This document shows, piece after piece, positions 35,371 to 43,888 of a stretch of DNA of 64,000 nt. The notes below the pieces were generated by a model. The model worked only from the letters and a program-made list of their open reading frames with translations, did not search any database and had not been told where the DNA came from. The stretch comes from Rhizobium indicum (GTDB lineage: Bacteria; Pseudomonadota; Alphaproteobacteria; Rhizobiales; Rhizobiaceae), in NCBI RefSeq assembly GCF_005862305.2, contig NZ_CP054021.1, positions 2,046,001 to 2,110,000 on the forward strand, in the 5' to 3' direction. How positions within the stretch are numbered: the first letter of the stretch is position 1; each line of letters opens with the position of its first letter. The position numbers and the translations under genes were made by a program.

Positions 35371-35997
35371 GATGTAGCGATCAGCGCGGTGATTGATGGC
35401 GACGAAGAGGTTGAGGACGACGGCACCGAGCACCGAATAGAAGACGACGGGCGGCGTGGTGACGAAGAAGGCGGCGGCGAGCACGCATATGTCGATGGCA
35501 AGCTGGACGAGGCCGGCACGGATGCCGAAACGCTCCTGCAGGTAGATGCCGAGAATGCCGACGCCGCCGAGGCTGGCGCGGTGGCGATAGAGCGCCAGCA
35601 GGCCGAAGCCGAGCAGCAGGCCGCCGAGAAGGGCCGCCCAGGCGGGATGAATGCTCGAAATGGACAAGAAGCGCGACTGCACATCGGCAATCACCGAGGT
35701 CAGGCCGATGGCGATGAAGGTCTTGATGGTGAAGGCCATGCCGAGGCGCTTCCAGGAGAGATAGAAGAACGGCAGGTTGAGCAGGAAGAAGGCAAGGCCG
35801 AAATTGACGCCGAAGGCATAATGCAGGAGGAAAGCCACGCCGGCGGTGCTGCCGGTGAGAAGGCCGGCGCTGGCGAGCACGTAGAGGCCGAGCGCCGCAA
35901 CGAGGCTGCCGGAGAATATGCCCTGCACGTCTTCGATCGGCGTGTGGCGCGTCGCGGTCGTATTCCAGAAGCCAAGGGCATTGATGAGCTGTGTCAT
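35362..35997 (-). CDS. YitT-family membrane protein, copy 2
   Basis: 211 residues, clearly paralogous to copy 1 along its whole length: IEDVQGIFSGSLVAALGLYVLASAGLL, GSTAGVAFLLHYAFGVNFGLAFFLLNLPFFYLSW, RASLGGVGILGIYLQERFG and the ending NHRADRYIAL against NHRKDRYIAM. Five to six membrane helices. Function unknown. The ATG preceded by GGAGACTGGCGAC is used. The final three codons plus stop lie within the RIME terminus. Both copies have a RIME element directly downstream, suggesting the pair arose by duplication of gene and repeat together. Confidence 0.82.
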   Translation of the reverse strand: MTQLINALGFWNTTATRHTPIEDVQGIFSGSLVAALGLYVLASAGLLTGSTAGVAFLLHYAFGVNFGLAFFLLNLPFFYLSWKRLGMAFTIKTFIAIGLTSVIADVQSRFLSISSIHPAWAALLGGLLLGFGLLALYRHRASLGGVGILGIYLQERFGIRAGLVQLAIDICVLAAAFFVTTPPVVFYSVLGAVVLNLFVAINHRADRYIAL

Positions 35998-36209
35998 GTC
36001 GCCAGTCTCCACGGCAGACGAGTTCAAAGAACGCGCCTGGGAAGACCCGGGCGCGACGGAATTTTAGATCATGAAAGGAGCTCGAGCGCCTCGGCGAAAT
36101 ATTGCCGGGCTCTCTGCCGATATGGTGCAGTATCGGGTTTTTCGGTCTTCCAATCAAGCGAAATAGGTAAGTAATACTGACCTATTGTAAAATCGCAAGA
36201 AGTGTTCGC

Positions 36210-37142
36210 TCACGCGGGCTTCTGCGCAAGGAACAGAATGCCAGAAACAGGTTTGCCGCCATCTTTGCGAATGACCGACTTGACGGTCCTCAGGGTCTCC
36301 AGCCTGTGACGGGCAAGAAGCGTCCTGACATAGCTTTCCGAATGGGCATAACGCAGCGACGGAGCGAGATGGAAGCCGTCGCCCTCCCCCGCATCCTCGA
36401 CGGAAAAGGCGATATCGGCGCCTGATGCGGCGAGTTCTCCGACGATGGCAAAGACGCTTTCGAGATTGCCGAGATACATCAGCACATCGGCCGCCGTCAC
36501 CAGGTCGGCGCGATGGCTGGCCGCATCCGCGAAAAGGCCGGAGAGCTCCGGCGCGAGCGAGAGATCGGCCTGGGCGAGACTGTCATAGACATGTTTCTCG
36601 GCAGCCTTTGCCAGCATGTTCTGCGAGAGATCGAAGCCTTCGAGGCGGCCGACACGGCCGCGGATTTCAGGGCCGAGCAGGCCGGTGCCGCAGCCGAGAT
36701 CGACGGCGCGTTCGTAGCGCCTGCCGGTGGAGGCGATAAGCGCTGCCAGTTTCTGCGGGACGCTGTAGTCGAGCTTTTCGACAAGGGCTGATTCGAAACG
36801 GTCGGCATAGTCGTCGAAGAGGCGCTCGACATAGCGGCTCGGCGGTTGGTCGGGCATGGCCGCGCCGCCGAGAAGGGCGAGCTTGAGGGTTGCGCCGAAA
36901 ATGTCATCGGGATCGAGGGCAAGCGTCCGGCGATAGGCCTCGATCGCAGCCTCGCCCCTGCCCGCCTTTTCGCAATAGGTGGCGAGGCGATACCAGCCGG
37001 CGGCCCAGGCAGGCACGAGCTCGAGGGCCTGTTCCATCAACTCGGCGGCCGCTTCCGGCTCGCCGCCTTCTTCGAGCATCCTGGCATAGTCGGCGCGGCG
37101 GTCGGCGATGACATCGCCGGAGGAAAGCTGGTGGGGTAGCAT
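36210..37142 (-). CDS. TPR-containing class I SAM methyltransferase
   Basis: About 310 residues. The N-terminal ~100 have two tetratricopeptide-like repeats (AAAELMEQALELVPAWAAGWYRLA and GEAAIEAYRRTLALDPDD). The C-terminal part is a Rossmann methyltransferase with AVDLGCGTGLLGPEI near residue 158 as SAM motif I and LVTAADVLMYLGNLE as the acidic/post-motif region. The substrate is unknown; TPR-fused members often methylate proteins or small acids. The start chosen has a weak Shine-Dalgarno; a 28-residue longer frame is possible but runs into a repeat element. Confidence 0.85.
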   Translation of the reverse strand: MLPHQLSSGDVIADRRADYARMLEEGGEPEAAAELMEQALELVPAWAAGWYRLATYCEKAGRGEAAIEAYRRTLALDPDDIFGATLKLALLGGAAMPDQPPSRYVERLFDDYADRFESALVEKLDYSVPQKLAALIASTGRRYERAVDLGCGTGLLGPEIRGRVGRLEGFDLSQNMLAKAAEKHVYDSLAQADLSLAPELSGLFADAASHRADLVTAADVLMYLGNLESVFAIVGELAASGADIAFSVEDAGEGDGFHLAPSLRYAHSESYVRTLLARHRLETLRTVKSVIRKDGGKPVSGILFLAQKPA

Positions 37143-37154
37143 CAATGGGCCTGT

Positions 37155-37215
37155 AGCTCTTTGTTTTATGCATGTCGTTTTCCCGGAACCGCTGCACACT
37201 TCCGGGCGACATGCA
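37155..37215. repeat. RIME-related palindrome
   Basis: GCATGTCGTTTTCCCGGAA and TTCCGGGCGACATGC surround the loop CCGCTGCACAC. The stem differs from the other copies while pairing is kept; the loop is unchanged. Confidence 0.7.
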
Positions 37216-37343
37216 TTGGCCCGCATTTGGCGGCGGCCACAAAAAAACTCAAGTCCTATTTCAGAGGCGAAGCGGCCAATTCCGGAAAGGGCTTGCGGGC
37301 GTCGCGCCGCGACCTTATTCCAAGGGCAAACAGGAGATGGCTT

Positions 37344-37610
37344 ATGTCCGATCAGGCGAACAGGTTCCTCGGCGATTCAATCGGCCGCACATTGATAAAG
37401 CTTATCGTGGTGTCGCTGATCGTCGGTTTCGTCATGACCGTCTTCGGCCTGACGCCGTGGGGCATCATCTACGGCATACGCGATTTCATCCAGGAGATCT
37501 GGTACCGGGGCTTCTCGGCGCTTGGGCGCGTCGGCGACTATCTCCTCCTCGGCGCGACGATCGTCATCCCGCTCTTCATCATCCTCCGTCTTTTCAGCTA
37601 CCGCCGGTAA
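37344..37610 (+). CDS. small two-helix membrane protein (DUF6460-like)
   Basis: 88 residues with two hydrophobic helices: LIKLIVVSLIVGFVMTVFGL near the N-terminus and GDYLLLGATIVIPLFIILRLF at the C-terminus, joined by TPWGIIYGIRDFIQEIWYRG. It fits a small family of unknown function found across Rhizobiales. The start is the ATG following CAGGAGATGGCTT. It ends one base before the CAP-domain gene, so the two are co-translated. Confidence 0.8.
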   Translation: MSDQANRFLGDSIGRTLIKLIVVSLIVGFVMTVFGLTPWGIIYGIRDFIQEIWYRGFSALGRVGDYLLLGATIVIPLFIILRLFSYRR

Positions 37611-37611
37611 C

Positions 37612-38109
37612 ATGACATCCATCGATCTTTCCAGGCGCGGCCTGCTGCGCCTTTCCGGACTTGCGCTCGCCGCCGGCATCGCCGGCTGCACCACGACCCC
37701 GCGGATGGCAGGCACGCCTTCCGACGGCGAGGACGAGACGGCGAGCGTGTTGCCGCTCGTCAACCAGCTGCGGGCCAAAAACGGCCTGCCGCCGCTTGCC
37801 GTCGATCCGGCGGCGAGTACTGCCGCCTTGTTCCAGGCGAAACGCATGGCGAGTGCCGGCAAGATGGCGCATCTGATGGGCATGACCGATAGTTTCGGCG
37901 CGCGCGTCAAGGCGAGCGGCGTGCGGCTGCCGGCGGCCGAAAACATCGCCTCCGGCCAGCAGAGCGTCGATGCCGTGGTGACGGCCTGGATCAACTCGCC
38001 GCATCACCTGGAAAACATGCTCGGTCGTTATGGCGGCCTTGGCGTTGCCGTCGCCCATAATACATCTTCCAGGAACCTGCCCTATTGGGCCATGGTGCTT
38101 TCCAGCTGA
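37612..38109 (+). CDS. CAP-domain (SCP/PR1-like) lipoprotein
   Basis: 165 residues. The N-terminus combines a twin-arginine-type SRRGLLRLSG with a lipobox ending GIAGC, so it is probably exported and lipidated. The CAP domain has VLPLVNQLRAKNGLPPLAVDPAAS, MAHLMG, GVRLPAAENIASG and AWINSPHHLENMLG, including the His and Glu that line the cavity. Such proteins bind lipids or act in the envelope; the biochemical role is not established. It is coupled to the small membrane protein. Confidence 0.87.
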   Translation: MTSIDLSRRGLLRLSGLALAAGIAGCTTTPRMAGTPSDGEDETASVLPLVNQLRAKNGLPPLAVDPAASTAALFQAKRMASAGKMAHLMGMTDSFGARVKASGVRLPAAENIASGQQSVDAVVTAWINSPHHLENMLGRYGGLGVAVAHNTSSRNLPYWAMVLSS

Positions 38110-38194
38110 GGTGATTCCGCCTGCAGCAGTTCAAGTGATGCAGCGCCTTTTGCGCGTCTGAAACGACGCGTGGCGCTGCCGCGACGAGGCCGGC

Positions 38195-39541
38195 ATGGAT
38201 ACACGCAGCAATCACAACGCGCTTGCATTCGACGTGACGCACCTGATGGTGCTGTCGATCGCCCTTCCGATGACGCTCGGCTTCATGACGACGCCGCTGC
38301 TCGGGCTGACGAACACCGCCGTCGTCGGCCGCATGGGCAATGCGGAAGCGCTGGCCGGGCTGGCGATCGGCGCGATGCTCTTCGATCTCATCCTCGGCAG
38401 CTTCAACTTCCTGCGCGCCTCGACGACCGGGCTGACGGCGCAGGCCTATGGCCGGCGCGACCAGCACGAGCAGCAGGCGGTCTTTTCCCGGGCGATGATT
38501 TCGGCGATCGGCTGCGGACTGGCGCTGCTCTGTCTTTCGCCGCTGCTGATGGCGGCGGGGTTGAGGCTGATGGGGGCGGAAGGCGCGATCGCCGAGGCGA
38601 CCAGCACCTATTTTTCCATCCGCATGCTGGCAGCACCCGCGGCATTGGCGAATTACGCGATCCTCGGCTTCGTGCTCGGGCGCGGACAGGGCAATATCGG
38701 ACTGCTGCTGCAGGCGATCATCAACGGCATCAACATCCTGCTTTCCATCTATCTCGGCCTGACGCTCGATTGGGGCGTGGCGGGGGTCGCCTGGGGAACA
38801 ATGGCCGGCGAAACGGCTGGCGCGCTTGTCGGGCTTGTCATCGTGCTGCGCGGCTTCAACAAGACCGAGCGGCCGGCATGGTCCGAAGTCTTTTCCCGGC
38901 ACCGGCTGGCCGAGCTTTTCGCGCTCAACCGCGATATCTTGATCCGTACCTTCGTGCTGATCGGCGCCTTCACCATCATGACGCGGATCGGCACCAGTTT
39001 CGGTGCGGTGACGCTTGCCGCCAATGCGGTGGTGATGAATTTCTTCCTGCTATCAGGCTATTATCTCGATGGGCTTGCCAATGCCGCCGAACAGATCATC
39101 GGCCGGGCGATCGGCGCGCATTACCGGCCGGCCTTCGACCGGGGGCTGAAGCTCACGACCTTGTGGTCCTTCGGGCTGGCAGCGCTCGGCTCCGCCTTCT
39201 TCTTCCTCGCCGGCCCCTGGCTGATCTCGGTGCTGACGACCTCACCCGAGGTACGGCAGGCGGCCGAAACCTATCTGCCCTGGGCGGCGGTGACGGGACT
39301 GACCGGCGCGCTCGCCTTCCTGATGGACGGGGTCTTCATCGGCGCCACGTGGTCGGCCGACATGCGCAACCGGATGCTGATATCTTTTGCCGGTTATCTC
39401 TTGATGCTCGCGGTCTTCGTGCCGCTCTTCGGCAATCACGGCCTGTGGCTGGCGATGAACGCCTTCCTGCTCTTCCGGGGCTTCTTCCTGGCGATGCTGG
39501 TGCGGTCGCGGGCCGATCAGACTTTTCGCGCTGCCCAATAA
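38195..39541 (+). CDS. MATE-family efflux transporter
   Basis: 448 residues with 12 membrane helices in two MatE halves, starting HLMVLSIALPMTLGFMTTPLLGLTNTAVVG; VGRMGNAEALAGLAIG is the helix 1-2 signature of the DinF-like subgroup. It should export cationic compounds in exchange for Na+ or H+. CGACGAGGCCGGC precedes the ATG. Its 3' end overlaps the convergent pyrD gene by 25 bp, so the last eight codons are antisense to pyrD. Confidence 0.92.
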   Translation: MDTRSNHNALAFDVTHLMVLSIALPMTLGFMTTPLLGLTNTAVVGRMGNAEALAGLAIGAMLFDLILGSFNFLRASTTGLTAQAYGRRDQHEQQAVFSRAMISAIGCGLALLCLSPLLMAAGLRLMGAEGAIAEATSTYFSIRMLAAPAALANYAILGFVLGRGQGNIGLLLQAIINGINILLSIYLGLTLDWGVAGVAWGTMAGETAGALVGLVIVLRGFNKTERPAWSEVFSRHRLAELFALNRDILIRTFVLIGAFTIMTRIGTSFGAVTLAANAVVMNFFLLSGYYLDGLANAAEQIIGRAIGAHYRPAFDRGLKLTTLWSFGLAALGSAFFFLAGPWLISVLTTSPEVRQAAETYLPWAAVTGLTGALAFLMDGVFIGATWSADMRNRMLISFAGYLLMLAVFVPLFGNHGLWLAMNAFLLFRGFFLAMLVRSRADQTFRAAQ

Positions 39542-40605
39542 TCCAGCCGGGTGTCGCGCAAGTCGCGGATCGAGGCGGCCTTTTCGCGGTCCAGGAGTTT
39601 CGACAGGCCGCGGACGATATCGCCGGCCAGACCAGGGCCTTCATAGACCATGCAGGAATAAAGCTGGACGAGATCGGCGCCCGCCCTGATCTTCTCCAGC
39701 GCGGTCTCGGCCGAGGAGATGCCACCGACGCCGATGATCGGCAGATCAGGGCCGACGCGCTTGCGCATCCTGGCGAGCACCGCCGTCGACTTTTCGAAAA
39801 GCGGCACGCCGGAAAGGCCACCCGCCTCCTTCGCCTGGCGCTGATCCCTAAGGCCGTCGCGCGACAGCGTGGTGTTGGAGACGATCAGCCCGTCGAGCGC
39901 ATGCGAAAGCGCCTCGGCTGCGATATCGTCCATGCCTTCCTCGGTCAGATCAGGCGCGATCTTCAGAAAGACCGGGATCTTCCGGCCGGATGCCGCCGCC
40001 ATCTCGTCGCGCGCCGCAAGCACTGATGACAACAGCCCCGCAAGGCTTTCGCGCCCCTGCAGGTCGCGCAGGCCAGGCGTGTTCGGCGAGGAGATGTTGG
40101 CGGTGAAATAGCGCGCGACGGAATAAAAGCGGCGGATGCCGACGACATAATCGGCGATGCGGTCCTCGCTATCCTTGTTGGCGCCGATGTTGACGCCGAT
40201 CATGCCACCGCCCCTTAGCGCGGCGAGGCGCCCGAAGGCGGCATCATGGCCTTCATTGTTGAAGCCGAGACGGTTGATGACGGCTTCATCCTCCACCAGG
40301 CGGAAGATGCGCGGGCGCGGATTGCCGGATTGCGGCTTCGGCGTCACCGTACCGATCTCGGTAAAGCCGAAACCGAGCTTCAGCAGCGCCTCCGGCACCT
40401 CAGCATTCTTGTCGTAGCCGGCGGCCATGCCGAGCGGATTTTCGAAGGTAAGGCCGGCAACGGTCTGGCGCAGGCGCGGATCAGGCGTCAGCTGGCAGGC
40501 GGGCACGAGGCCGGATTTCAAGGCGGCGATCGACATGCCGTGCGCGGTTTCCGGATCGAACAGGAAGAGACCCTTGCGGGCGAGACGCTTGAAGGGATCG
40601 ATCAT
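39517..40605 (-). CDS. pyrD: dihydroorotate dehydrogenase (quinone), class 2
   Basis: 362 residues, class 2 length. The N-terminal helix MIDPFKRLARKGLFLFDPE anchors it at the membrane. The active-site Ser is in FTANISSPNTPGLRDLQ near residue 172, and FMN contacts include NRLGFNNEG and IGVGGISSAETALEKI. It oxidises dihydroorotate to orotate in pyrimidine synthesis and feeds electrons to quinone. Its start overlaps the stop of the DUF952 gene by four bases (ATGA), so the two are an operon. Confidence 0.95.
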   Translation of the reverse strand: MIDPFKRLARKGLFLFDPETAHGMSIAALKSGLVPACQLTPDPRLRQTVAGLTFENPLGMAAGYDKNAEVPEALLKLGFGFTEIGTVTPKPQSGNPRPRIFRLVEDEAVINRLGFNNEGHDAAFGRLAALRGGGMIGVNIGANKDSEDRIADYVVGIRRFYSVARYFTANISSPNTPGLRDLQGRESLAGLLSSVLAARDEMAAASGRKIPVFLKIAPDLTEEGMDDIAAEALSHALDGLIVSNTTLSRDGLRDQRQAKEAGGLSGVPLFEKSTAVLARMRKRVGPDLPIIGVGGISSAETALEKIRAGADLVQLYSCMVYEGPGLAGDIVRGLSKLLDREKAASIRDLRDTRLDYWAARKV

Positions 40606-40955
40606 GGCTGCAGCTCCGGGAAGATATGGGCGCCGGCTTCGTCGAGCGGCAGCGGCGCCTCCCAGAGCACGGCCGCAAGCGGCAGATCGGCGTAGAGATG
40701 CGGGAAGAGATCGCCGCCGCGCGAAGGCTCGAAGACCAGCTTGTCGCCAAAGCCGCGGCCATCAACGGCAATCAGCAGCAGGCCGGACTGGCCGGCAAAA
40801 TGCAGGGCGGCGGTCTGCTTTACCTGTTCCGCCGTCGAGAAATGGATGAAGCCGTCCTTGAGATCGATGCCGGCGCCATGAAAAGTGCCGGTTTGTCTGG
40901 CTTGCTGCCAGAGCGTTTCCGTCACGATCTTGTAAAGGGTCGGTGTCAGGGTCAT
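40602..40955 (-). CDS. DUF952-family protein
   Basis: 117 residues: LYKIVTETLWQQARQTGTFHGAGIDLKDGFIHFST at the start and FPHLYADLPLAAVLWEAPLP near the end are the DUF952 signatures. The fold resembles glutathione S-transferase or phosphotransferase-like small enzymes, but no activity is known. Two adjacent ATGs are possible; GTGAGG suits the second. Four-base overlap with pyrD shows co-translation. Confidence 0.85.
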   Translation of the reverse strand: MTLTPTLYKIVTETLWQQARQTGTFHGAGIDLKDGFIHFSTAEQVKQTAALHFAGQSGLLLIAVDGRGFGDKLVFEPSRGGDLFPHLYADLPLAAVLWEAPLPLDEAGAHIFPELQP

Positions 40956-41059
40956 CATGGCCTCACGATAGGCTGTTCCTTGGTCACGAGGGCTTTGCCG
41001 GAAAGAGGCGGCGATGTCCACGCCCCGGCGCCGAAAAACGGGACAGCTGGAACAGAATT

Positions 41060-41109
41060 AGAGCATGATGTCGTCCGAAAACCGCGCACACTTTTCGGCA
41101 TCATGCTCC
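41060..41109. repeat. RIME-related palindrome
   Basis: GAGCATGATGTCGTCCGAAAA and TTTTCGGCATCATGCTC around the loop CCGCGCACAC. It lies 22 bp before the next start codon, so it may be in that gene's leader. Confidence 0.7.
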
Positions 41110-41131
41110 AAAAAATCCGGAGGATGAGACG

Positions 41132-41530
41132 ATGAAGGCATTCGTTATCACGCTTGGCGTTTTTCTGATGCCGTTGGCGGCCGCGGCGGCCGAAGCGGAT
41201 GCGAGCCGCTTCCAGCTGGAGAAGAGCGGCGACCATTTCGTCCGGCTCGACCGGCAGACCGGGGCAATGTCGATCTGCCAGGACAAGGACGGCGCCCTCG
41301 TCTGCCGGATGGCGGCCGACGAACGGGCGGCCTATGAGGACGAACTCGACCGGCTGGCAAAGCGGGTGACGGCACTCGAACAGGGCGGTGTCGCCCAGCG
41401 CGCGCTGCCGAGCGATGCCGAGGTCGACCGTTCGATCAGCATCATGGAGCGGATGATGAAGAGTTTCATGGGGATGGTGAAGGAGTTCCAGGCCGAGGAA
41501 AACACCAATCCCCTTCCGCAGAAGACCTGA
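41132..41530 (+). CDS. exported hypothetical protein
   Basis: 132 residues with a signal peptide (MKAFVITLGVFLMPLAAAAA). Two cysteines follow in ICQDKDGALVCRM, then a helical coiled-coil segment (AYEDELDRLAKRVTALEQGG) and a Met-rich helix SIMERMMKSFMGMVKEF. I do not recognise the family. GGAGGATGAGACG gives a strong start. Its neighbour, a LuxR-type response regulator, lies 91 bp downstream. Confidence 0.72.
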   Translation: MKAFVITLGVFLMPLAAAAAEADASRFQLEKSGDHFVRLDRQTGAMSICQDKDGALVCRMAADERAAYEDELDRLAKRVTALEQGGVAQRALPSDAEVDRSISIMERMMKSFMGMVKEFQAEENTNPLPQKT

Positions 41531-41621
41531 TCTGATATAGTCGATATGAGCAAGCTGGCGTGCAACGCGGAGGGGCGGAGGCACATGCCGGCATGATCGG
41601 GCTCTTGGGAGGGAGTTTTTG

Positions 41622-42269
41622 ATGCAGGAACAGACCATCATCATTGCGGACGATCATCCGCTTTTCCGCGACGCGCTGCGCCAGGCGGTGATCGGCATGG
41701 AAGGCCGGCAGTCGATCGTCGAGGCCGGCGATTTCGCCGCCGCGCGCCGGGCGGCCGGCGCCCATGCGGATGCCGACCTGATGCTGCTCGATCTCGCCAT
41801 GCCCGGCGTCAGCGGCTTTTCCGGCCTGATGGCTCTGCGCTCCGAATTCGCCAGCCTGCCGATCGTCATCGTCTCGGCAACCGACGATGCGACGACGATC
41901 CGCCGGGCGCTGGAACTCGGCGCGTCCGGCTTCATTTCGAAATCCTCCGGCATCGAGGACATTCGCCGCAGCATCCAGACGGTGCTTGCCGGCGACATCG
42001 CCACGCCGGAAAGCTATCGCGACGGGCAGGAGCAAGATCCCGATGTCGCCGATCTGATCCACCGCCTGCATACGCTGACGCCGCAGCAGAGCCGGGTGCT
42101 GACCATGCTCGGCGAAGGGCTGCTGAACAAGCAGATCGCCTACGAACTCGGCGTCTCCGAGGCGACGATCAAGGCGCATGTCTCGGCGATCCTGTTGAAA
42201 CTCGACGTCGACAGCCGGACGCAGGCCGTCATCCAGCTCGGCAAGATCAATATGGCGATGGTCGCCTGA
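41622..42269 (+). CDS. LuxR/NarL-type response regulator
   Basis: 215 residues. The receiver has the acidic pair in IIIADDHP, phospho-Asp in LMLLDLAMPG near residue 53, Ser/Thr in IVSA and Lys in FISKSS; the output domain is a LuxR helix-turn-helix, LTPQQSRVLTMLGEGLLNKQIAYELGVSEATIKAHVSAI. All functional residues are present. No kinase is adjacent, so it is an orphan. ATG after GGGAGGGAG is chosen over a TTG one codon earlier. Confidence 0.92.
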   Translation: MQEQTIIIADDHPLFRDALRQAVIGMEGRQSIVEAGDFAAARRAAGAHADADLMLLDLAMPGVSGFSGLMALRSEFASLPIVIVSATDDATTIRRALELGASGFISKSSGIEDIRRSIQTVLAGDIATPESYRDGQEQDPDVADLIHRLHTLTPQQSRVLTMLGEGLLNKQIAYELGVSEATIKAHVSAILLKLDVDSRTQAVIQLGKINMAMVA

Positions 42270-42392
42270 GCGCAGCCGACTGCCCGGCGACAGGATTTTA
42301 TTCCTCCTTTATCTTTACTCCGCCAGCGCGGTCGGTTAATATTCCGCTTGGTTTGAAGCGCGGCGCTTGATCAGCCGCACGGAATCGCGCGC

Positions 42393-43070
42393 ATGCTGTC
42401 ACACAACCAGATCTGGGAAGCGCTCGACAGGCTTGCCGAACGGCACGAACTGACGCCGTCCGGTCTTGCGCGGCGCGCCGGCCTCGACCCGACCTCCTTC
42501 AACAAATCGAAACGGCTCTCCGCCGACGGGCGGCTGCGCTGGCCCTCGACGGAATCGATCGCCAAGGTGCTCGACGCCACGGGTGCGAGCATGGAGCAGT
42601 TTCTGGCCTTCATGCGGGCGGACACCGGTCCCTCCGAGCAGCAGGCCAGGCAGCAGGAAAACGCGTTTCAGCCGCAAGGCGGCTCCATTCCGTTGCTCGG
42701 CTTCGCCCAGGCGGGCGCCGGCGGTTTCTTCGACGATGGAGGCTTTCCGGCCGGCCAGGGCTGGGACGTGGTGGAATTTCCGGCCGCCCCGTCGCAGAAA
42801 TCAGGCGTCTATGCGCTGGAGGTGCAGGGCGAGAGCATGATGCCGCTCTACCGCGACGGCGACGTGCTGATCGTCGAGCCGGGGGCGCAGGTGCGCCGCA
42901 ACGACCGCGTCGTCGTGCGCACAAACGAGGGCGAGGTGATGGCCAAGGTGCTGCTGCGCCAGAGCCCGCGGTCGATCGAGCTGATGTCGCTCAATCCCGA
43001 ACATCCCAACCGCACCCTCGAGCTTTCCGACATCGACTGGATCGCCCGCATCATCTGGGCCAGCCAATAG
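42393..43070 (+). CDS. HTH / S24 peptidase-like regulator (LexA/CI fold)
   Basis: 225 residues. The N-terminal helix-turn-helix (HELTPSGLARRAGLDPTSFNKSKR) is of the repressor type, and the C-terminal half is a S24 domain with the catalytic Ser in VQGESMMPLY near residue 148 and the Lys in EVMAKVLLR near 185. A LexA-like cleavage dipeptide might be the AQAGAGGF segment, but this is not certain. It is not canonical LexA. The next gene begins 11 bp after the stop, so both are one transcript. Confidence 0.88.
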   Translation: MLSHNQIWEALDRLAERHELTPSGLARRAGLDPTSFNKSKRLSADGRLRWPSTESIAKVLDATGASMEQFLAFMRADTGPSEQQARQQENAFQPQGGSIPLLGFAQAGAGGFFDDGGFPAGQGWDVVEFPAAPSQKSGVYALEVQGESMMPLYRDGDVLIVEPGAQVRRNDRVVVRTNEGEVMAKVLLRQSPRSIELMSLNPEHPNRTLELSDIDWIARIIWASQ

Positions 43071-43081
43071 GAAGATATTCC

Positions 43082-43792
43082 ATGCGCCCTGCCGCCTTCA
43101 TCACAGGTATCACGGGGATGGCGGTGGTGGCCGGCCTGCTGCTGGCAGGGCAAGCAAGGCTTGGCGGCAACACGGCCGGGGAAGAGATGGCGTCCGCAGA
43201 GGAGACGGCGACGGCAGCGGCGGATGCTGCTCCCAAAGCCGGCGAACGTGCGACAATCTCGGACGATCGTGCCGAGATGATCGCTCGCTCAGCGGAGCCG
43301 GCGGCTCCGCCCTCTCAGGCGCCAAGCGAGGGCGGGACACCCAAATCGGCCAATGCACCGCAACAAGCGGAGACGCCCGCCGGGGAAACGGCACGTCCGG
43401 CTGCGAAAAAGGCGATGGAGCTGACGCGGCCGATGGTCGAAAATGCCGGCATTCTTTCCTTTGGCGAGCGCCGGCTTCTGCTTGCCGGCATCGTGCCGAC
43501 GCCGACCGACAGGATATGCGGGCCGACGGGCCGGCAATGGCCCTGCGGCATGATGGCGAAGACGGCGCTGCGCCTGCTGTTGCGCAACCGCAGCGTCAGC
43601 TGCGATCTCGAGACGGTGGAATGGAAGGAAACAGTAACGACTGCCTGCCGGCTCGGCACGGAGGATCTCGGCTTATGGCTCGCCGAAAACGGCTGGGCGG
43701 AAGCAGCAGTGGGTTCGCCGCTTATGGCTGCCGCCGAAAAGGCCAGGCAGGCAGGAAAAGGCCTCTACGGCGATGATCCGCGCCGCAAATAA
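43082..43792 (+). CDS. SNase-like (thermonuclease-fold) exported protein, probably inactive
   Basis: 236 residues. An N-terminal membrane/signal helix (ITGMAVVAGLLLAGQARLG), then an Ala/Pro/Glu-rich linker, then a C-terminal SNase-like domain: LLLAGIVPTPTDRICGPTGRQWPCGMMAK would be read as the core. The family motif LRLxGIDxPE appears as LLLAGIVPTP, so the catalytic Arg, Asp and Glu are missing, as is the Arg normally in GRxxA (here ETVTTAC). The cysteines that stabilise this subgroup are present. It is probably a binding or scaffold protein, not a nuclease. Confidence 0.78.
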   Translation: MRPAAFITGITGMAVVAGLLLAGQARLGGNTAGEEMASAEETATAAADAAPKAGERATISDDRAEMIARSAEPAAPPSQAPSEGGTPKSANAPQQAETPAGETARPAAKKAMELTRPMVENAGILSFGERRLLLAGIVPTPTDRICGPTGRQWPCGMMAKTALRLLLRNRSVSCDLETVEWKETVTTACRLGTEDLGLWLAENGWAEAAVGSPLMAAAEKARQAGKGLYGDDPRRK

Positions 43793-43888
43793 ACCGGCAG
43801 CCAGCGGTCGGACAGCCCGGATCGGGCCGATCCCTTGTAATGGCTGTCGCCAATTCCTAATCTCGGCTGATCGAAAAAGGAATCAGAG

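Noticed and set aside
42393..43070. S24 regulator as a prophage repressor
   Set aside because: No phage structural, integrase or Cro-like gene is nearby; it is coupled to an exported protein.
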